Shown: positions 38,729-47,190 of the stretch, piece by piece
Layout: every line of letters begins with the position of its first letter
Numbering within the stretch: the stretch's first letter is position 1
NCBI RefSeq assembly: GCF_000756775.1
Contig: NZ_CCSF01000001.1
Location: 1,054,001 to 1,118,000 of the forward strand
From: Pseudomonas saudiphocaensis
Lineage (GTDB): Bacteria; Pseudomonadota; Gammaproteobacteria; Pseudomonadales; Pseudomonadaceae
Direction of reading: 5' to 3'
Length of the DNA: 64,000 bases
Made by a program: the position numbers and the translations under genes
Notes under the pieces: model-generated
The model's input: the letters and a program-made list of their open reading frames with translations, nothing else
Databases searched by the model: none
What the model was told of the DNA's origin: nothing

Positions 38729-38752
38729 GTAGGAGCGAGCTTGCTCGCGAAT
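38729..38752. repeat. REP element (GTAGGAGCGAGC family)
   Basis: GTAGGAGCGAGCTTGCTCGC, identical to the first arm at 16170, alone in the nrdA-nrdB gap. Confidence 0.85.
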
Positions 38753-38813
38753 CAGCCTCCTGCCAACGCAGGGCCGGGTTCGTCAACCAAGCCCGAGGCC
38801 ACCAAAAATCAGT

Positions 38814-38850
38814 CCCCTCACCCCTCCGGGGAGAGGGCTAGGGTGAGGGG
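38814..38850. repeat. Palindrome of the CCCCTCACCC type
   Basis: CCCCTCACCC at 38814 pairs with GGGTGAGGGG ending at 38850, with an inner CCTCCGGGGAGAGGG arm. It is a common dispersed palindrome in proteobacterial intergenic regions. Confidence 0.7.
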
Positions 38851-39019
38851 CAGCACCACCAGACAACACCAAGGCCGGCCCAACCCCGACCTGTTAAAGA
38901 ACACCGGGACGCAGGACACCACAGCCCTGCCCCAACAAAACATCCGCTTTTGCGTGCAAACCAAAAGCCACCAAATACTTCCGACCGGCCGCGCCGGTCC
39001 CCAATCAGGAGAAACCGCC

Positions 39020-40276
39020 ATGCTGAGCTGGGACGAATTCGACGAAGAAGAAACCACCACCGCGCCAAGCGCCGCCACGCCGGCCGCTGTTGCGCAACCT
39101 GCGCCACAGACCGCCACAAAACTGGACAACCAGGCCGCCGGCTCCGTCGAAGAAGCCCGCGCCGTTGCCGCTGACGATTCCTCCGCCGTTGCCCGCGCCA
39201 AGCAGGCGCTCAACGAGCTCGACATCCGCGAAGGCCTTGCTGAGCTGGAAGGCGAATCCGCCCGCGTTCAGGTCGGCGACAAGCAGATGATCAACGCCCG
39301 CGCCGACCTCAACCAGCTCGTCCCCTTCAAGTACGACTGGGCCTGGCAGAAGTATCTGGATGGCTGCGCCAACCACTGGATGCCGCAAGAGGTCAACATG
39401 ACCGCCGACATCGCCCTGTGGAAGAGCGTGGACGGCCTCTCCGAGGACGAGCGCCGCATCGTCAAGCGCAACCTCGGCTTCTTCTCCACCGCCGACAGCC
39501 TGGTGGCCAACAACCTGGTGCTGGCCGTGTACCGCCTGATCACCAACCCCGAGTGCCGCCAGTACATCCTGCGCCAGGCCTTCGAAGAGGCGATCCACAC
39601 CCACGCCTACCAGTACTGCATCGAATCGCTGGGCATGGATGAAGGCGAGATCTTCAACATGTACCACGAGATCCCGAGCGTCGCGAAGAAGGCCTCCTGG
39701 GGCCTCAAGTACACCCGCTCGATCTCCGACCCGACCTTCCAGACCGGCACCGTCGAGACCGACAAGGAATTCCTGCGCAACCTCATCGCCTACTACTGCG
39801 TACTGGAAGGCATCTTCTTCTACTGCGGCTTCACCCAGATCCTCTCCATGGGCCGCCGCAACAAGATGACCGGCACCGCCGAGCAGTTCCAGTACATCCT
39901 GCGCGACGAGTCCATGCACCTGAACTTCGGCATCGACGTGATCAACCAGATCAAGATCGAAAACCCGCACCTGTGGGACGCCCAGATGAAGGACGAAGCG
40001 ACCCAGATGATTCTCCAGGGCACCCAACTGGAAATCGAATACGCCCGCGACACCATGCCCCGCGGCGTACTGGGCATGAACGCGGCGATGATGGAGGACT
40101 ACCTCAAATTCATCGCCAACCGCCGGTTGACGCAGATTGGATTGAAGGAAGAGTACCCGGGCACCACCAACCCGTTCCCGTGGATGAGTGAAATCATGGA
40201 TCTGAAGAAAGAGAAGAACTTCTTTGAGACGCGAGTGATTGAGTATCAGACTGGTGGGGCTTTGAGCTGGGATTGA
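39020..40276 (+). CDS. nrdB: Class Ia ribonucleotide reductase small subunit NrdB
   Basis: 418-residue radical-bearing subunit. Iron ligands and the radical tyrosine are seen in [12 protein letters not shown], with Tyr197 in the position of E. coli Tyr122, and ligands EGIFFYCGF and [11 protein letters not shown] later. The C-terminus [16 protein letters not shown] is the tail that docks into NrdA. An N-terminal extension rich in Ala, Pro and Thr (about residues 10-60) looks disordered. The ATG at 39020 has AGGAG 8 bases upstream. Confidence 0.97.
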   Translation: MLSWDEFDEEETTTAPSAATPAAVAQPAPQTATKLDNQAAGSVEEARAVAADDSSAVARAKQALNELDIREGLAELEGESARVQVGDKQMINARADLNQLVPFKYDWAWQKYLDGCANHWMPQEVNMTADIALWKSVDGLSEDERRIVKRNLGFFSTADSLVANNLVLAVYRLITNPECRQYILRQAFEEAIHTHAYQYCIESLGMDEGEIFNMYHEIPSVAKKASWGLKYTRSISDPTFQTGTVETDKEFLRNLIAYYCVLEGIFFYCGFTQILSMGRRNKMTGTAEQFQYILRDESMHLNFGIDVINQIKIENPHLWDAQMKDEATQMILQGTQLEIEYARDTMPRGVLGMNAAMMEDYLKFIANRRLTQIGLKEEYPGTTNPFPWMSEIMDLKKEKNFFETRVIEYQTGGALSWD

Positions 40277-40320
40277 TGCTTAAAGCACAGCAGGTACAGA
40301 ACCGTACCTAAGAAGAAAAA

Positions 40321-40358
40321 GCCCCTCTACCGTCCGCGCCAACGGAAGGTAGAGGGGC
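40321..40358 (-). terminator. Intrinsic terminator of the downstream LysR gene
   Basis: GCCCCTCTACC (40321-40331) pairs with GGTAGAGGGGC (40348-40358). On the minus strand the stem is followed by TTTTTCTTCTT, so it should end transcription of the LysR gene at 40438-41343, about 80 bases beyond its stop. Confidence 0.8.
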
Positions 40359-40437
40359 GAGCGAACCTGAAGATCAGCGCCGTCAGTTTCGCCCTCATGG
40401 CTGGAACCCCTGCCCGAAGCCTGTCTATGGTAGCGCC

Positions 40438-41343
40438 TCAGCCCTTCACCTCGCACAACCCACCCGGCACCCCCATCACCCAATCCCGCACCGCCTTAAT
40501 CGTCGGATCATCCCGCCGCCCCTCTGGATAAACCAGATGAAACGGCTTGCCCTCCATCACCGGCCCGAATGGCTGCACCAACCGCCCCTCCCGCAACTCA
40601 TCCTCGATCAGTTGCCGACTCATCAAGGCCACGCCCTGCGCGCCGATGGCGGCTGAAATCGCGTGGGTCTCGTCGGAGAAGACCAGCCCTGCGTTGACGT
40701 CCAGCCCCGGCACCTGGGCCAGCTTCTGCCAGGCCGCCCAATGAATCGGCGCGGAGACCGCGCCTTGGGCGCGGAAGTGGATAAGTGAATGCCGGGGCAA
40801 ATCCGCCGCGTCGTGCAGGCCCAGCTCCGGGCTGCAGGTCGGGACGAAGGTGTTGTCGAACAGCTTCTCGGCCACCAGCCCCGGCCAACGGCCGTCGCCG
40901 TAGCGGATGGCGACATCGGCCGTGACGCCATCCAGCGCCACCGGCTCGTGGGAGGTGTGAAAGCGCAGGTCGATGTCGGGGTGGGTGTCGCGCAGCATGC
41001 ACACCCAGGGCACCAGCCAGCGCACCGCTATCGCCGGGGTGGTGCTGAGCGTGATCGCCTGGCGGCAGGGCCCAGAGCGCAGGCGCTCGACCGTTGCGCC
41101 GATGCTGTCGAACGCGGTTTCCAGCGTCTGCTGCAGCTCGCGGCCCTGGTCGGTCAGTTCCAGCTTGCGCGGCTTGCGCAGAAACAGCGCCACGCCGAGG
41201 GATTCCTCCAGCAAGCGAATCTGGTGGCTGATGGCCGTGGCGGTGACGGACAGCTCTTCCGCGGCCTGCTTGGCGCTCTCGTGGCGGGCAGCCGCTTCGA
41301 AGGCGCGCAAGGCGGAAAGCGAGGGTAGGCGCCGGTTTGCCAT
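40438..41343 (-). CDS. LysR-family regulator (GcvA-like), divergent from azoreductase
   Basis: 301-residue LysR protein. The helix-turn-helix is ALRAFEAAARHESAKQAAEELSVTATAISHQIRLLEE. The effector domain carries the GcvA-subfamily stretches AIAVRWLVPWVCMLRDTHPDIDLRF and VADVAIRYGDGRWPGL (with T at the first position). It is divergent from the azoreductase gene by 117 bases, the standard layout for a LysR regulator and its target. It ends at a good terminator. Confidence 0.85.
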   Translation of the reverse strand: MANRRLPSLSALRAFEAAARHESAKQAAEELSVTATAISHQIRLLEESLGVALFLRKPRKLELTDQGRELQQTLETAFDSIGATVERLRSGPCRQAITLSTTPAIAVRWLVPWVCMLRDTHPDIDLRFHTSHEPVALDGVTADVAIRYGDGRWPGLVAEKLFDNTFVPTCSPELGLHDAADLPRHSLIHFRAQGAVSAPIHWAAWQKLAQVPGLDVNAGLVFSDETHAISAAIGAQGVALMSRQLIEDELREGRLVQPFGPVMEGKPFHLVYPEGRRDDPTIKAVRDWVMGVPGGLCEVKG

Positions 41344-41350
41344 GGCTGAA

Positions 41351-41374
41351 TTTTCCTCATCCGTAACCGGAAAT
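41351..41374. promoter_or_regulatory. Possible LysR operator between regulator and azoreductase
   Basis: TTTCC (41352-41356) and GGAAA (41369-41373) form a dyad spaced by 12 bases, just upstream of the regulator's start. The dyad is short, so this is suggestive only. Confidence 0.3.
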
Positions 41375-41460
41375 TTTCATCGTTTGTCGCACATAAAGCC
41401 TAGCCCTAGCCTGGGTCTGCCGCTAATGACAGATGAATTCGTTTACAGAGGAGACCCACC

Positions 41461-42186
41461 ATGACTCACCTTCTGCAGCTCGACGCCAGCGCCCGTCCCG
41501 GCCTTGCTGGCCAGGACGCCCACGGCTCTCACAGCCGTAATCTCAGCCATCGCTTCGTCAGCCAGTGGCTGGCCCGCCGCCCGCAGGACAGCCTGACCTA
41601 TGGGGATATCGGCCAGAATCCGCCCTCCTACGTCACCCACGACTGGATCGCCTCGGCCTTTACGCCGGAGGAACGCCGTGAACCCTGGATGCATGACGCG
41701 CTGGCCGAAAGCGACCTGCTGGTGGATGAACTGCTCGCCGCCGATGTGCTGGTCATCGGCACTCCGCTCTACAACTTCGGCATGCCGGCGCAGCTCAAGG
41801 CCTGGGTGGATCAGGTGGTACGCCTGAACCGCACGGTGGGTATCGATGAAACGCTGCTGCCCAACGACCCATACCTGCCGTTGTTGGGGGACCGGCCACG
41901 GCACGCAGTAATCCTCACCGCGCGAGGCGGGATCGGCTTCGGTCCTGGCGGGGAGATGGCGCACATGAACCACCTGGAGCCGAACCTGGTGACCGCGCTG
42001 AACTTCATCGGCATCACCCGCATTCATCAGATCGCCATCGAGGGCCAGGAAACCGGCGGCGAGGTGTTGGCCGCCTCGGTGGCCCAGGCGCTGCAACAGG
42101 TCGATGCCCTGGTCGCGGAGCTTCAGTCCAAAATACCGGGTGCCGCCGCCAAAGCGATTCCTGAAACGCAGGCTGAGACGGTTTAG
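41461..42186 (+). CDS. FMN-dependent NADH-azoreductase (AzoR-like)
   Basis: 241-residue flavodoxin-fold oxidoreductase. The FMN-binding start LLQLDASARPG, the GTPLYNFGMPAQLKAWVDQVVR signature and the later LTARGGIGFGPGG are those of AzoR/AcpD. It reduces quinones and azo compounds with NAD(P)H in the cytoplasm. The ribosome site is GAGGAG 7 bases upstream. The divergent LysR gene is the likely regulator. A REP-like palindrome follows. Confidence 0.88.
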   Translation: MTHLLQLDASARPGLAGQDAHGSHSRNLSHRFVSQWLARRPQDSLTYGDIGQNPPSYVTHDWIASAFTPEERREPWMHDALAESDLLVDELLAADVLVIGTPLYNFGMPAQLKAWVDQVVRLNRTVGIDETLLPNDPYLPLLGDRPRHAVILTARGGIGFGPGGEMAHMNHLEPNLVTALNFIGITRIHQIAIEGQETGGEVLAASVAQALQQVDALVAELQSKIPGAAAKAIPETQAETV

Positions 42187-42258
42187 TCGACTGATGCCAG
42201 GGAATGCATTCCGGCTGGAGAGCGTCCTTTGGTGATAACAAGAGGTATTTGATAAGCG

Positions 42259-42290
42259 CGTGGAAAAGGCTTCGCCGTTTTCCACCCTAC
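42259..42290. repeat. REP-like palindrome, GTAGGGTGGA family, copy f
   Basis: CGTGGAAAAGGCTTCGCCGT then TTTCCACCCTAC. Read on the minus strand it is almost the first arm of copy a at 2088. It is in the gap between the azoreductase and the GNAT gene. Confidence 0.8.
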
Positions 42291-42356
42291 TGCCGTCTGG
42301 CTCGGACAGCGTTGCCCAGTACAATGCCCGTCCTCAACACGCCACCGGAGCCCGCC

Positions 42357-43049
42357 ATGTTCACCCTCACCCACCTGGACACCCCGCCGCCGGAATCGCT
42401 GAAAAGCCAGGTGCTGCAGATGGTGGTGGACTACCTCAGCGATATCAGCCCGGTTTCGCTCCCGCCCAGCAACCCGCTGTATCAGCTGTATCAATACGTG
42501 GTGGGGTTCGAGGTGCACCGCTATCTGGACAGCATGGACGGCGCTCAGCCCGGAAAGCCCGAGCTGATCATGGCGCTGGACGCCGAGGACCCGGCGCAGC
42601 TGCTGGGGTTTGCGCTCTACCTGCCCTATGTGGATGACGCCGAGGCCTGCTCGCTGCTGTATCTGGCAGTGCAGGCAGACCATCGCCGACAGGGCATCGG
42701 CCGCGCCATGGTCGAAGCGATGGTGACGCGTTATCCCCACGCCGAGGTCGCCTGCGTGGCCGGCAAGGCGCCCTACTTCGAGACCCTGGGCTTTCTGCCG
42801 CTGACTGCTCGGGGCCCGCAAATGGTGATGAATACGCGCCATCAGGCATCCGACGGGCTGGTGGCCGTGCAGGATCTGCAGCCGATCTTCCAGTCCCAGG
42901 AAGTGCGGCAGATACATAGCTATCTGGTGAAGCAACACGGCGCGCAGGCCATGAGCGACGCGGAAAAAGAGCGCGACCGCCTGCTCGACCAACTGGCGCA
43001 ACAGGCACTTCACCTGGTCGAGACGGCTTCAGCCAAGCGCCTGCATTGA
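42357..43049 (+). CDS. GNAT-family N-acetyltransferase
   Basis: 230-residue protein with a GNAT core: ELIMALDAEDPAQLLGFALYLPYV, CSLLYLAVQADHRRQGIGRAMVEAM (acetyl-CoA loop RRQGIG) and APYFETLGFLPL. The C-terminal third is helical and charged (SDAEKERDRLLDQLAQQALH). The substrate is unknown. The ATG at 42357 has CGGAG 7 bases upstream. The frame is open 51 codons further up, across the REP-like repeat, and that part is not coding. Confidence 0.82.
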   Translation: MFTLTHLDTPPPESLKSQVLQMVVDYLSDISPVSLPPSNPLYQLYQYVVGFEVHRYLDSMDGAQPGKPELIMALDAEDPAQLLGFALYLPYVDDAEACSLLYLAVQADHRRQGIGRAMVEAMVTRYPHAEVACVAGKAPYFETLGFLPLTARGPQMVMNTRHQASDGLVAVQDLQPIFQSQEVRQIHSYLVKQHGAQAMSDAEKERDRLLDQLAQQALHLVETASAKRLH

Positions 43050-43104
43050 TCGGGCTATCAAAGCGTTACGGCCCGCGCTTCACTTCTGGAAGCGCCGGCA
43101 GGTT

Positions 43105-43848
43105 TCATCGCTTCACGCAGGCAAATATCGCGTTCCCGGACGTTTCGTTCCACGCCACGACCTTGCCGTAGTCGTGTTCGAGCACCTGGACCTCGAAGTA
43201 CGGGGCCAGCACACCGATCAGTTCGCCAAAACTCACCGCCACCATCGGGTGCTCGTCGTGCCACACCTGGGTTTGAGCGGCGCAGGCCTTTTCGATACTG
43301 AGCCTCAGCGACTGCTTTTCGCCAACCCCGCAGTAATGCCAGCCGGAGCGGAAGGTGAAGCGGCTGCCTTCATGCTCGGCGGCATGGGAGACGGACAGCG
43401 CGTTGTCGATCTTGTCCTTGTCCACCGCGTTGAAGCAGAACAGGCCTCCGGCCGCGAGTGCGCCATGCACGCTGGCGATACAGGCTTTCAGCCGATCGAT
43501 GCCGGCGCTGTAGTGGATGGAGTAGAGAAAGCAGGTAATCAGATCCACCGGCTCGCTCAAGCTGAACGTACACATGTCCTGCAGCGAAAAATGCGCTTCG
43601 GGGCAGCGGATGGCGGCCCGGTTCAGCATGGGCTGATTGATGTCGAGCCCGCCGCTCTGGTAGCCGAAGTCGATGAAATGACGGACGTGCGGCCCCGTCC
43701 CGCAGGCCAGGTCGAGGTGCCTGACACCGCCGTTGCCAAAGATCTGCTGCAGCCGATGAACACAACGGCTCTGCGCCTGGTAGTCGATATCGGCGCACAT
43801 CAGGTCGTAATAACCGGACAGGTCGGTATAGAGGGCATTGACGGACAT
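43105..43848 (-). CDS. SAM-dependent class I methyltransferase
   Basis: 247-residue Rossmann-fold methyltransferase. The SAM-binding motif I is VRHLDLACGTGPHVRHFIDFGY, motif II is SGGLDINQPMLNRA, and VDLITCFLYSIHYS is the motif IV region. The target is unknown. The ATG at 43848 (MSVNALYTDLSGYYDLM) is the natural start; the same frame runs up to 45156 only because it re-enters the broken oxidoreductase gene. It is convergent with the GNAT gene. Confidence 0.85.
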   Translation of the reverse strand: MSVNALYTDLSGYYDLMCADIDYQAQSRCVHRLQQIFGNGGVRHLDLACGTGPHVRHFIDFGYQSGGLDINQPMLNRAAIRCPEAHFSLQDMCTFSLSEPVDLITCFLYSIHYSAGIDRLKACIASVHGALAAGGLFCFNAVDKDKIDNALSVSHAAEHEGSRFTFRSGWHYCGVGEKQSLRLSIEKACAAQTQVWHDEHPMVAVSFGELIGVLAPYFEVQVLEHDYGKVVAWNETSGNAIFACVKR

Positions 43849-43996
43849 GGCGACCTGACTCTTTTTACGTAGGGCCGTTGGCGGGCGCGCATCATATAGC
43901 CCGCAAAGCCCGGCGTCGCGCCCAACGAAAAGTGAAGTCGCCACCGGCGAGCCTACCGCCGCCATCCGTCCTCGACCGCCACTCCTCGGCGTTGAC

Positions 43997-44766
43997 CTAC
44001 GCCTGCGGTTGCAGCACGTGTGCGGCGAATCCCTTCTGCCCCGGCGCCACATCGGCCTTGAGGGTAAGGGCCGGTATCTCGTAGTCGCCGGCGTTCTGCT
44101 TGCGATAGGCGATGGGCTCGGTGCGCCACAGGTTGTCGAGGCGCTCACCGAGGGCTTCGCAGAGCCCAGCGAAACGGACCTCGTCGATACGGCTCGTGCG
44201 GTGCACCACGAACGGCGGCAGCACATCGAAACCGGGGTAATGCAGGATGCCGTGGTGGATGGGAAACAGCAGATCATCCATCGGGCCGTTGATGCCGCGC
44301 GGGCCGTAGTGGTCACCACCAGCATGGCCCGTTTACCCACCATCGAACCCTCACCGTAGCGGTCGCCCCAGCGCGCATCCGAGTGCTCGCCGACGCCGTA
44401 GGCGAAACCATAGGCGTAGACCCGATCGACCCAGCCTTTGAGGATCGCCGGCATGGAAAACCACCAGAGCGGGAACTGCAGGATCACTCCGTCCGCCCAG
44501 CGCAGCTTCTCCTGCTCGGCGGCAATGTCGGGGCGCTGCGAGCCACTGGCGAAGGCGCGCCTGGACGCCTCGGAGACATCCAGGCGTGTTGCAGGATCGT
44601 GATCCAGGCTGTCGCTGGCATCGATGGGCGCCTTCCAGGCCATGGCATACAGGTCGGACACCTGCACCGCGTGACCGGCGGCCTGCAGTCGTTGGACGGT
44701 GAAGTCCTTGAGTGCACCGTTCAGCGAGCGGGGTTCGGGATGGGCATAGACAATCAGGACATTCAT
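43997..44766 (-). pseudogene. NAD(P)H-dependent oxidoreductase / quinone reductase, frameshifted
   Basis: An NQO/MdaB/KefF-type flavoprotein gene in two frames. From the ATG at 44766 one frame reads MNVLIVYAHPEPRSLNGALK, with the family motif FPLWWFSMPAILKGWVDR, up to MLVVTT near 44310. The rest continues in a second frame as HYGPRGINGPMDDLLFPIHH, PGFDVLPPF and on to the TAG at 43997. The junction lies at about 44309-44313. The glycine-containing segment the family usually has between VTT and YGPRG seems to be missing, so a short out-of-frame deletion is the likely cause. The first frame never meets a stop before the methyltransferase gene, so a mutant protein would be long and chimeric. The LysR gene opposite is intact. 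Confidence 0.8.
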
Positions 44767-44814
44767 GGGAAACCTCCGTGGCGTGACGAGCTCAGGATGA
44801 GGTTTCACCCAGCT

Positions 44815-44838
44815 ATATTGAAAATGAATAGCCAATAT
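44815..44838. promoter_or_regulatory. Candidate LysR operator
   Basis: ATATTG (44815-44820) and CAATAT (44833-44838) form a perfect dyad with a 12-base spacer, between the LysR gene (ATG 44846) and the divergent oxidoreductase. Its position just before the regulator start fits an autoregulated divergent promoter. Confidence 0.4.
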
Positions 44839-44845
44839 TCCAGGT

Positions 44846-45745
44846 ATGCGCATGAATAATCTCAGACGTCTGGACCTGAACTTGCTGGTAACGCTGGACG
44901 TGCTGCTGACCGAGCATAACGTCACCCGCGCCGCCGAACGCCTGAATCTCTCGCAGCCCTCGGTGAGCGTGCATCTGGCCAAGCTGCGGGAAATATTCGG
45001 TGACCCGCTGCTATTGCCCGGCCCACGGGGTATGCGCCCTACCGCGCGAGCCGAGGGGCTGCGTGAGCCACTGCGCCTGGCATTAGAGGCGTTGGAGCAG
45101 GCCGTCGCGCCTGCCAGCCCTTTCGACCCGGGCGCCGCCACTGATATCTGGCGCATCGCGGCGTCGGACTATGGCGAGTCGGCCATCCTGCTACCCACAC
45201 TGGCTGGCCTGCGCAGGGCAGCCCCGGGCACGCGCATCGCCGTTGTCGAGATGGTGCCCTCGCGCATCGCCCGGCAAGCTGAACAGGGCGATATCGACCT
45301 GGCCTTGCACACGGTTGAAGGCTCGCCGCCCAACCTGCGCCGCCGCACGCTGTTCAATGAGCGCTATGTGCTGGCAGGCCGCGCCGGGCACCCGAGCCTC
45401 AAGCGGCGGCCAACCCTCGAACAGTTCTGCGCGCTCGACCAGGTCATCGTCTCGCCGGGCGGCGGCGGGTTCCAGGGCGCCACCGATCAGGCGCTCGCGC
45501 GGCATGGCCTGGAGCGCCGGGTGGTGCTGTCAGTGCCCCACTTCCTGTTTCTGCGTTCGGTGCTGGAAAGCACTGACCTGGTTGCCATGCTGCCCGAGCG
45601 GCTGGTGCAAGGCAGCGCTGCACTGCAGGTGGTAGACGCCCCGCTGGAAATACCAGGCTACGCGATGGCCATGCTTTGGCACGAGCGCTGCCACCGCGAC
45701 CCCGCCCATCAATGGCTGCGTGAACAGATCGTCAACGCCATGTGA
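44846..45745 (+). CDS. LysR-family regulator divergent from the broken oxidoreductase
   Basis: 299-residue LysR protein of the NodD/SyrM-like kind. The helix-turn-helix is VTLDVLLTEHNVTRAAERLNLSQPSVSVHLAKLRE, and the effector region reads WRIAASDYGESAILLPTL. Two in-frame ATGs (44846 and 44852) precede MNNLRRLDLNLL; the second gives the more typical LysR start. Its presumed target, the oxidoreductase, is frameshifted. Confidence 0.85.
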   Translation: MRMNNLRRLDLNLLVTLDVLLTEHNVTRAAERLNLSQPSVSVHLAKLREIFGDPLLLPGPRGMRPTARAEGLREPLRLALEALEQAVAPASPFDPGAATDIWRIAASDYGESAILLPTLAGLRRAAPGTRIAVVEMVPSRIARQAEQGDIDLALHTVEGSPPNLRRRTLFNERYVLAGRAGHPSLKRRPTLEQFCALDQVIVSPGGGGFQGATDQALARHGLERRVVLSVPHFLFLRSVLESTDLVAMLPERLVQGSAALQVVDAPLEIPGYAMAMLWHERCHRDPAHQWLREQIVNAM

Positions 45746-45757
45746 ACCGACACTGGC

Positions 45758-46204
45758 TCATTCATCCGGCACCGCCGTCTCGACCAGCATGGCCAGGAGC
45801 GTCAGCGATTCCTGCCAGCCGGGGTAGCAGGCTTCGGCGGGGATCACGTCCGGGACGCCCTGCTGGGTGATGTTCAACTCGGTGCCGCAGGACACCTCGG
45901 TCAGCACTACCGTGACCTCCATGGCGCCGGGCAGGCCCGGGTCATCGAAGCTGTCGTCGTAACGGATGCGCTGGTTCTCCACCAGTTCCAGGTACTGGCC
46001 GCCAAAGCTGTGGCTCGAGCCGGTGGAGAAGTTGGTGAAGGACATCCGGTGGCGGCCACCGACATGCGCGTCGAGTTCATGCACACGGCAGGTAAAGCCA
46101 TGCGGCGGCAGCCACTTGGCCATGGCGTCGGCGTCAAGAAACGCGCGGTACAGGCGGTCGGGCGTGGTGCGCAGTACGCGGTGCAGGCGGATGGTGCTGG
46201 GCAT
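45758..46204 (-). CDS. SRPBCC / AHSA1-type protein
   Basis: 148-residue START-like protein of the AHSA1/activator of Hsp90 homologue type: VLRTTPDRLYRAFLDADAMAKWLPPHGF, then RMSFTNFSTGSSHSFGGQYLEL, and the C-terminal CYPGWQESLTLLAMLVE. These proteins hold a hydrophobic cavity; the ligand and role are unknown. The start at 46204 has GAGGAG 7 bases upstream. The frame is open far upstream, but without homology. It is convergent with the LysR gene. Confidence 0.85.
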   Translation of the reverse strand: MPSTIRLHRVLRTTPDRLYRAFLDADAMAKWLPPHGFTCRVHELDAHVGGRHRMSFTNFSTGSSHSFGGQYLELVENQRIRYDDSFDDPGLPGAMEVTVVLTEVSCGTELNITQQGVPDVIPAEACYPGWQESLTLLAMLVETAVPDE

Positions 46205-46472
46205 GGCGTTCTCCTCTACGGTCGGGGCATTGGTTAATGACCCTGGGTAGTCGAGCGGAGAACGCCGCTTTCGACATCTGGCTGACAGGTATGCCTGCGA
46301 ACTCAGGAAATATCGATCTGGTAGCGAAACCCTTCGGCGCCGGCGCGAGAGAGGCGGTATTCCAGAGGGGACGAGCGAGCCCTCGGAAGAAAGCGTAAGC
46401 CGGGCTATTTCGGCCAACCGCGAACCCACCTTGCCCGTATAATCGCCGTTTCCCGTGCGAGTCCCCTTCCCT

Positions 46473-46940
46473 GTGAGCAAAAAACGATACGCCTGCATCG
46501 GCCTGAGCAACCCTAAATCCCCCGCCAACGTAGGCGCCATCATGCGTGCAGCAGGCTGCTACGGCGCCGCTTCGGTGTTCTACACCGGCACCCGCTATGA
46601 CCGCGCCAAGGATTTCATCACCGATACCAAGAAGGTCCATCAGGGCATTCCGCTGATCAACATCGACGACCTGCGCAAAATTCTGCCGCTCGGCTGCGTG
46701 CCGGTGGCGGTTGAGCTGGTCGAGGGCGCGCGGGCCCTGCCCGAATACACCCACCCGGACCGGGCGCTGTATATCTTCGGTGCCGAAGATGGCTCGCTCA
46801 GCAAGGAGATCCGTGACTGGTGCGAGGATGTCGTCTATATCCCTACCGATGGCTGCATGAACCTTGCGGCGACGGTTAATGTGGTGCTTTACGACCGCCT
46901 GGCGAAGGGCAACAACACGCGCTCCGGTCCGCTGTTTTGA
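46473..46940 (+). CDS. SPOUT (TrmH family) RNA methyltransferase
   Basis: 155-residue SpoU/TrmH-type RNA methyltransferase with the trefoil-knot motifs NPKSPANVGAIMRAAGCYGA, ALYIFGAEDGSLS and CMNLAATVNVVLYDRL. It should methylate a ribose in tRNA or rRNA; the target is not known, and it is not the short TrmL type. The GTG at 46473 (VSKKRYACIGLSNPKS) is preferred by homology; a GTG 6 codons earlier also exists. Neither has a strong ribosome site. Confidence 0.82.
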   Translation: MSKKRYACIGLSNPKSPANVGAIMRAAGCYGAASVFYTGTRYDRAKDFITDTKKVHQGIPLINIDDLRKILPLGCVPVAVELVEGARALPEYTHPDRALYIFGAEDGSLSKEIRDWCEDVVYIPTDGCMNLAATVNVVLYDRLAKGNNTRSGPLF

Positions 46941-47190
46941 ACACTACGATGGAAAGCCGAAATACCCGCATAAGACTGCCTTTCTTCTGGCAGGCACGGC
47001 TTGTGAATTAACCGGCCCTTAGCCGGAGACCATGGCTGGCCCCTCCATAAAGCGCCCAGACAGCTTTCTGGATTATCACTGGCATATCCCTACCAATCGT
47101 CGTGTTATTTACGAAAAACTGCACTCTTTCGTTTGCTGGGTATCAGAAAAGCTTGTTAGGGTCCGAGCGCTTTTTACCCAGGAGTCAACA

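Larger units (their letters stand above)
38494..39019. other. 526-base nrdA-nrdB gap: repeats only
   Basis: No gene is seen. It contains a GC-rich region (38510-38605) with short inverted repeats, a REP element (38729) and a second palindrome (38814). The nrdB frame is open through much of this stretch, but it lacks conservation and encodes repeat DNA. The gap is long for two genes whose products are needed in equal amounts. Confidence 0.6.

Noticed and set aside
38624-39019. In-frame N-terminal extension of NrdB by 132 residues
   Set aside because: The extension encodes REP DNA and a CCCCTCACCC palindrome; the ATG at 39020 has a good ribosome site and matches the family start.
43105-45156. 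Single 683-codon frame joining oxidoreductase and methyltransferase
   Set aside because: It is an artefact of the frameshift: the middle is out of frame with the oxidoreductase family and the LysR gene overlaps its first part. Two separate genes are clear.
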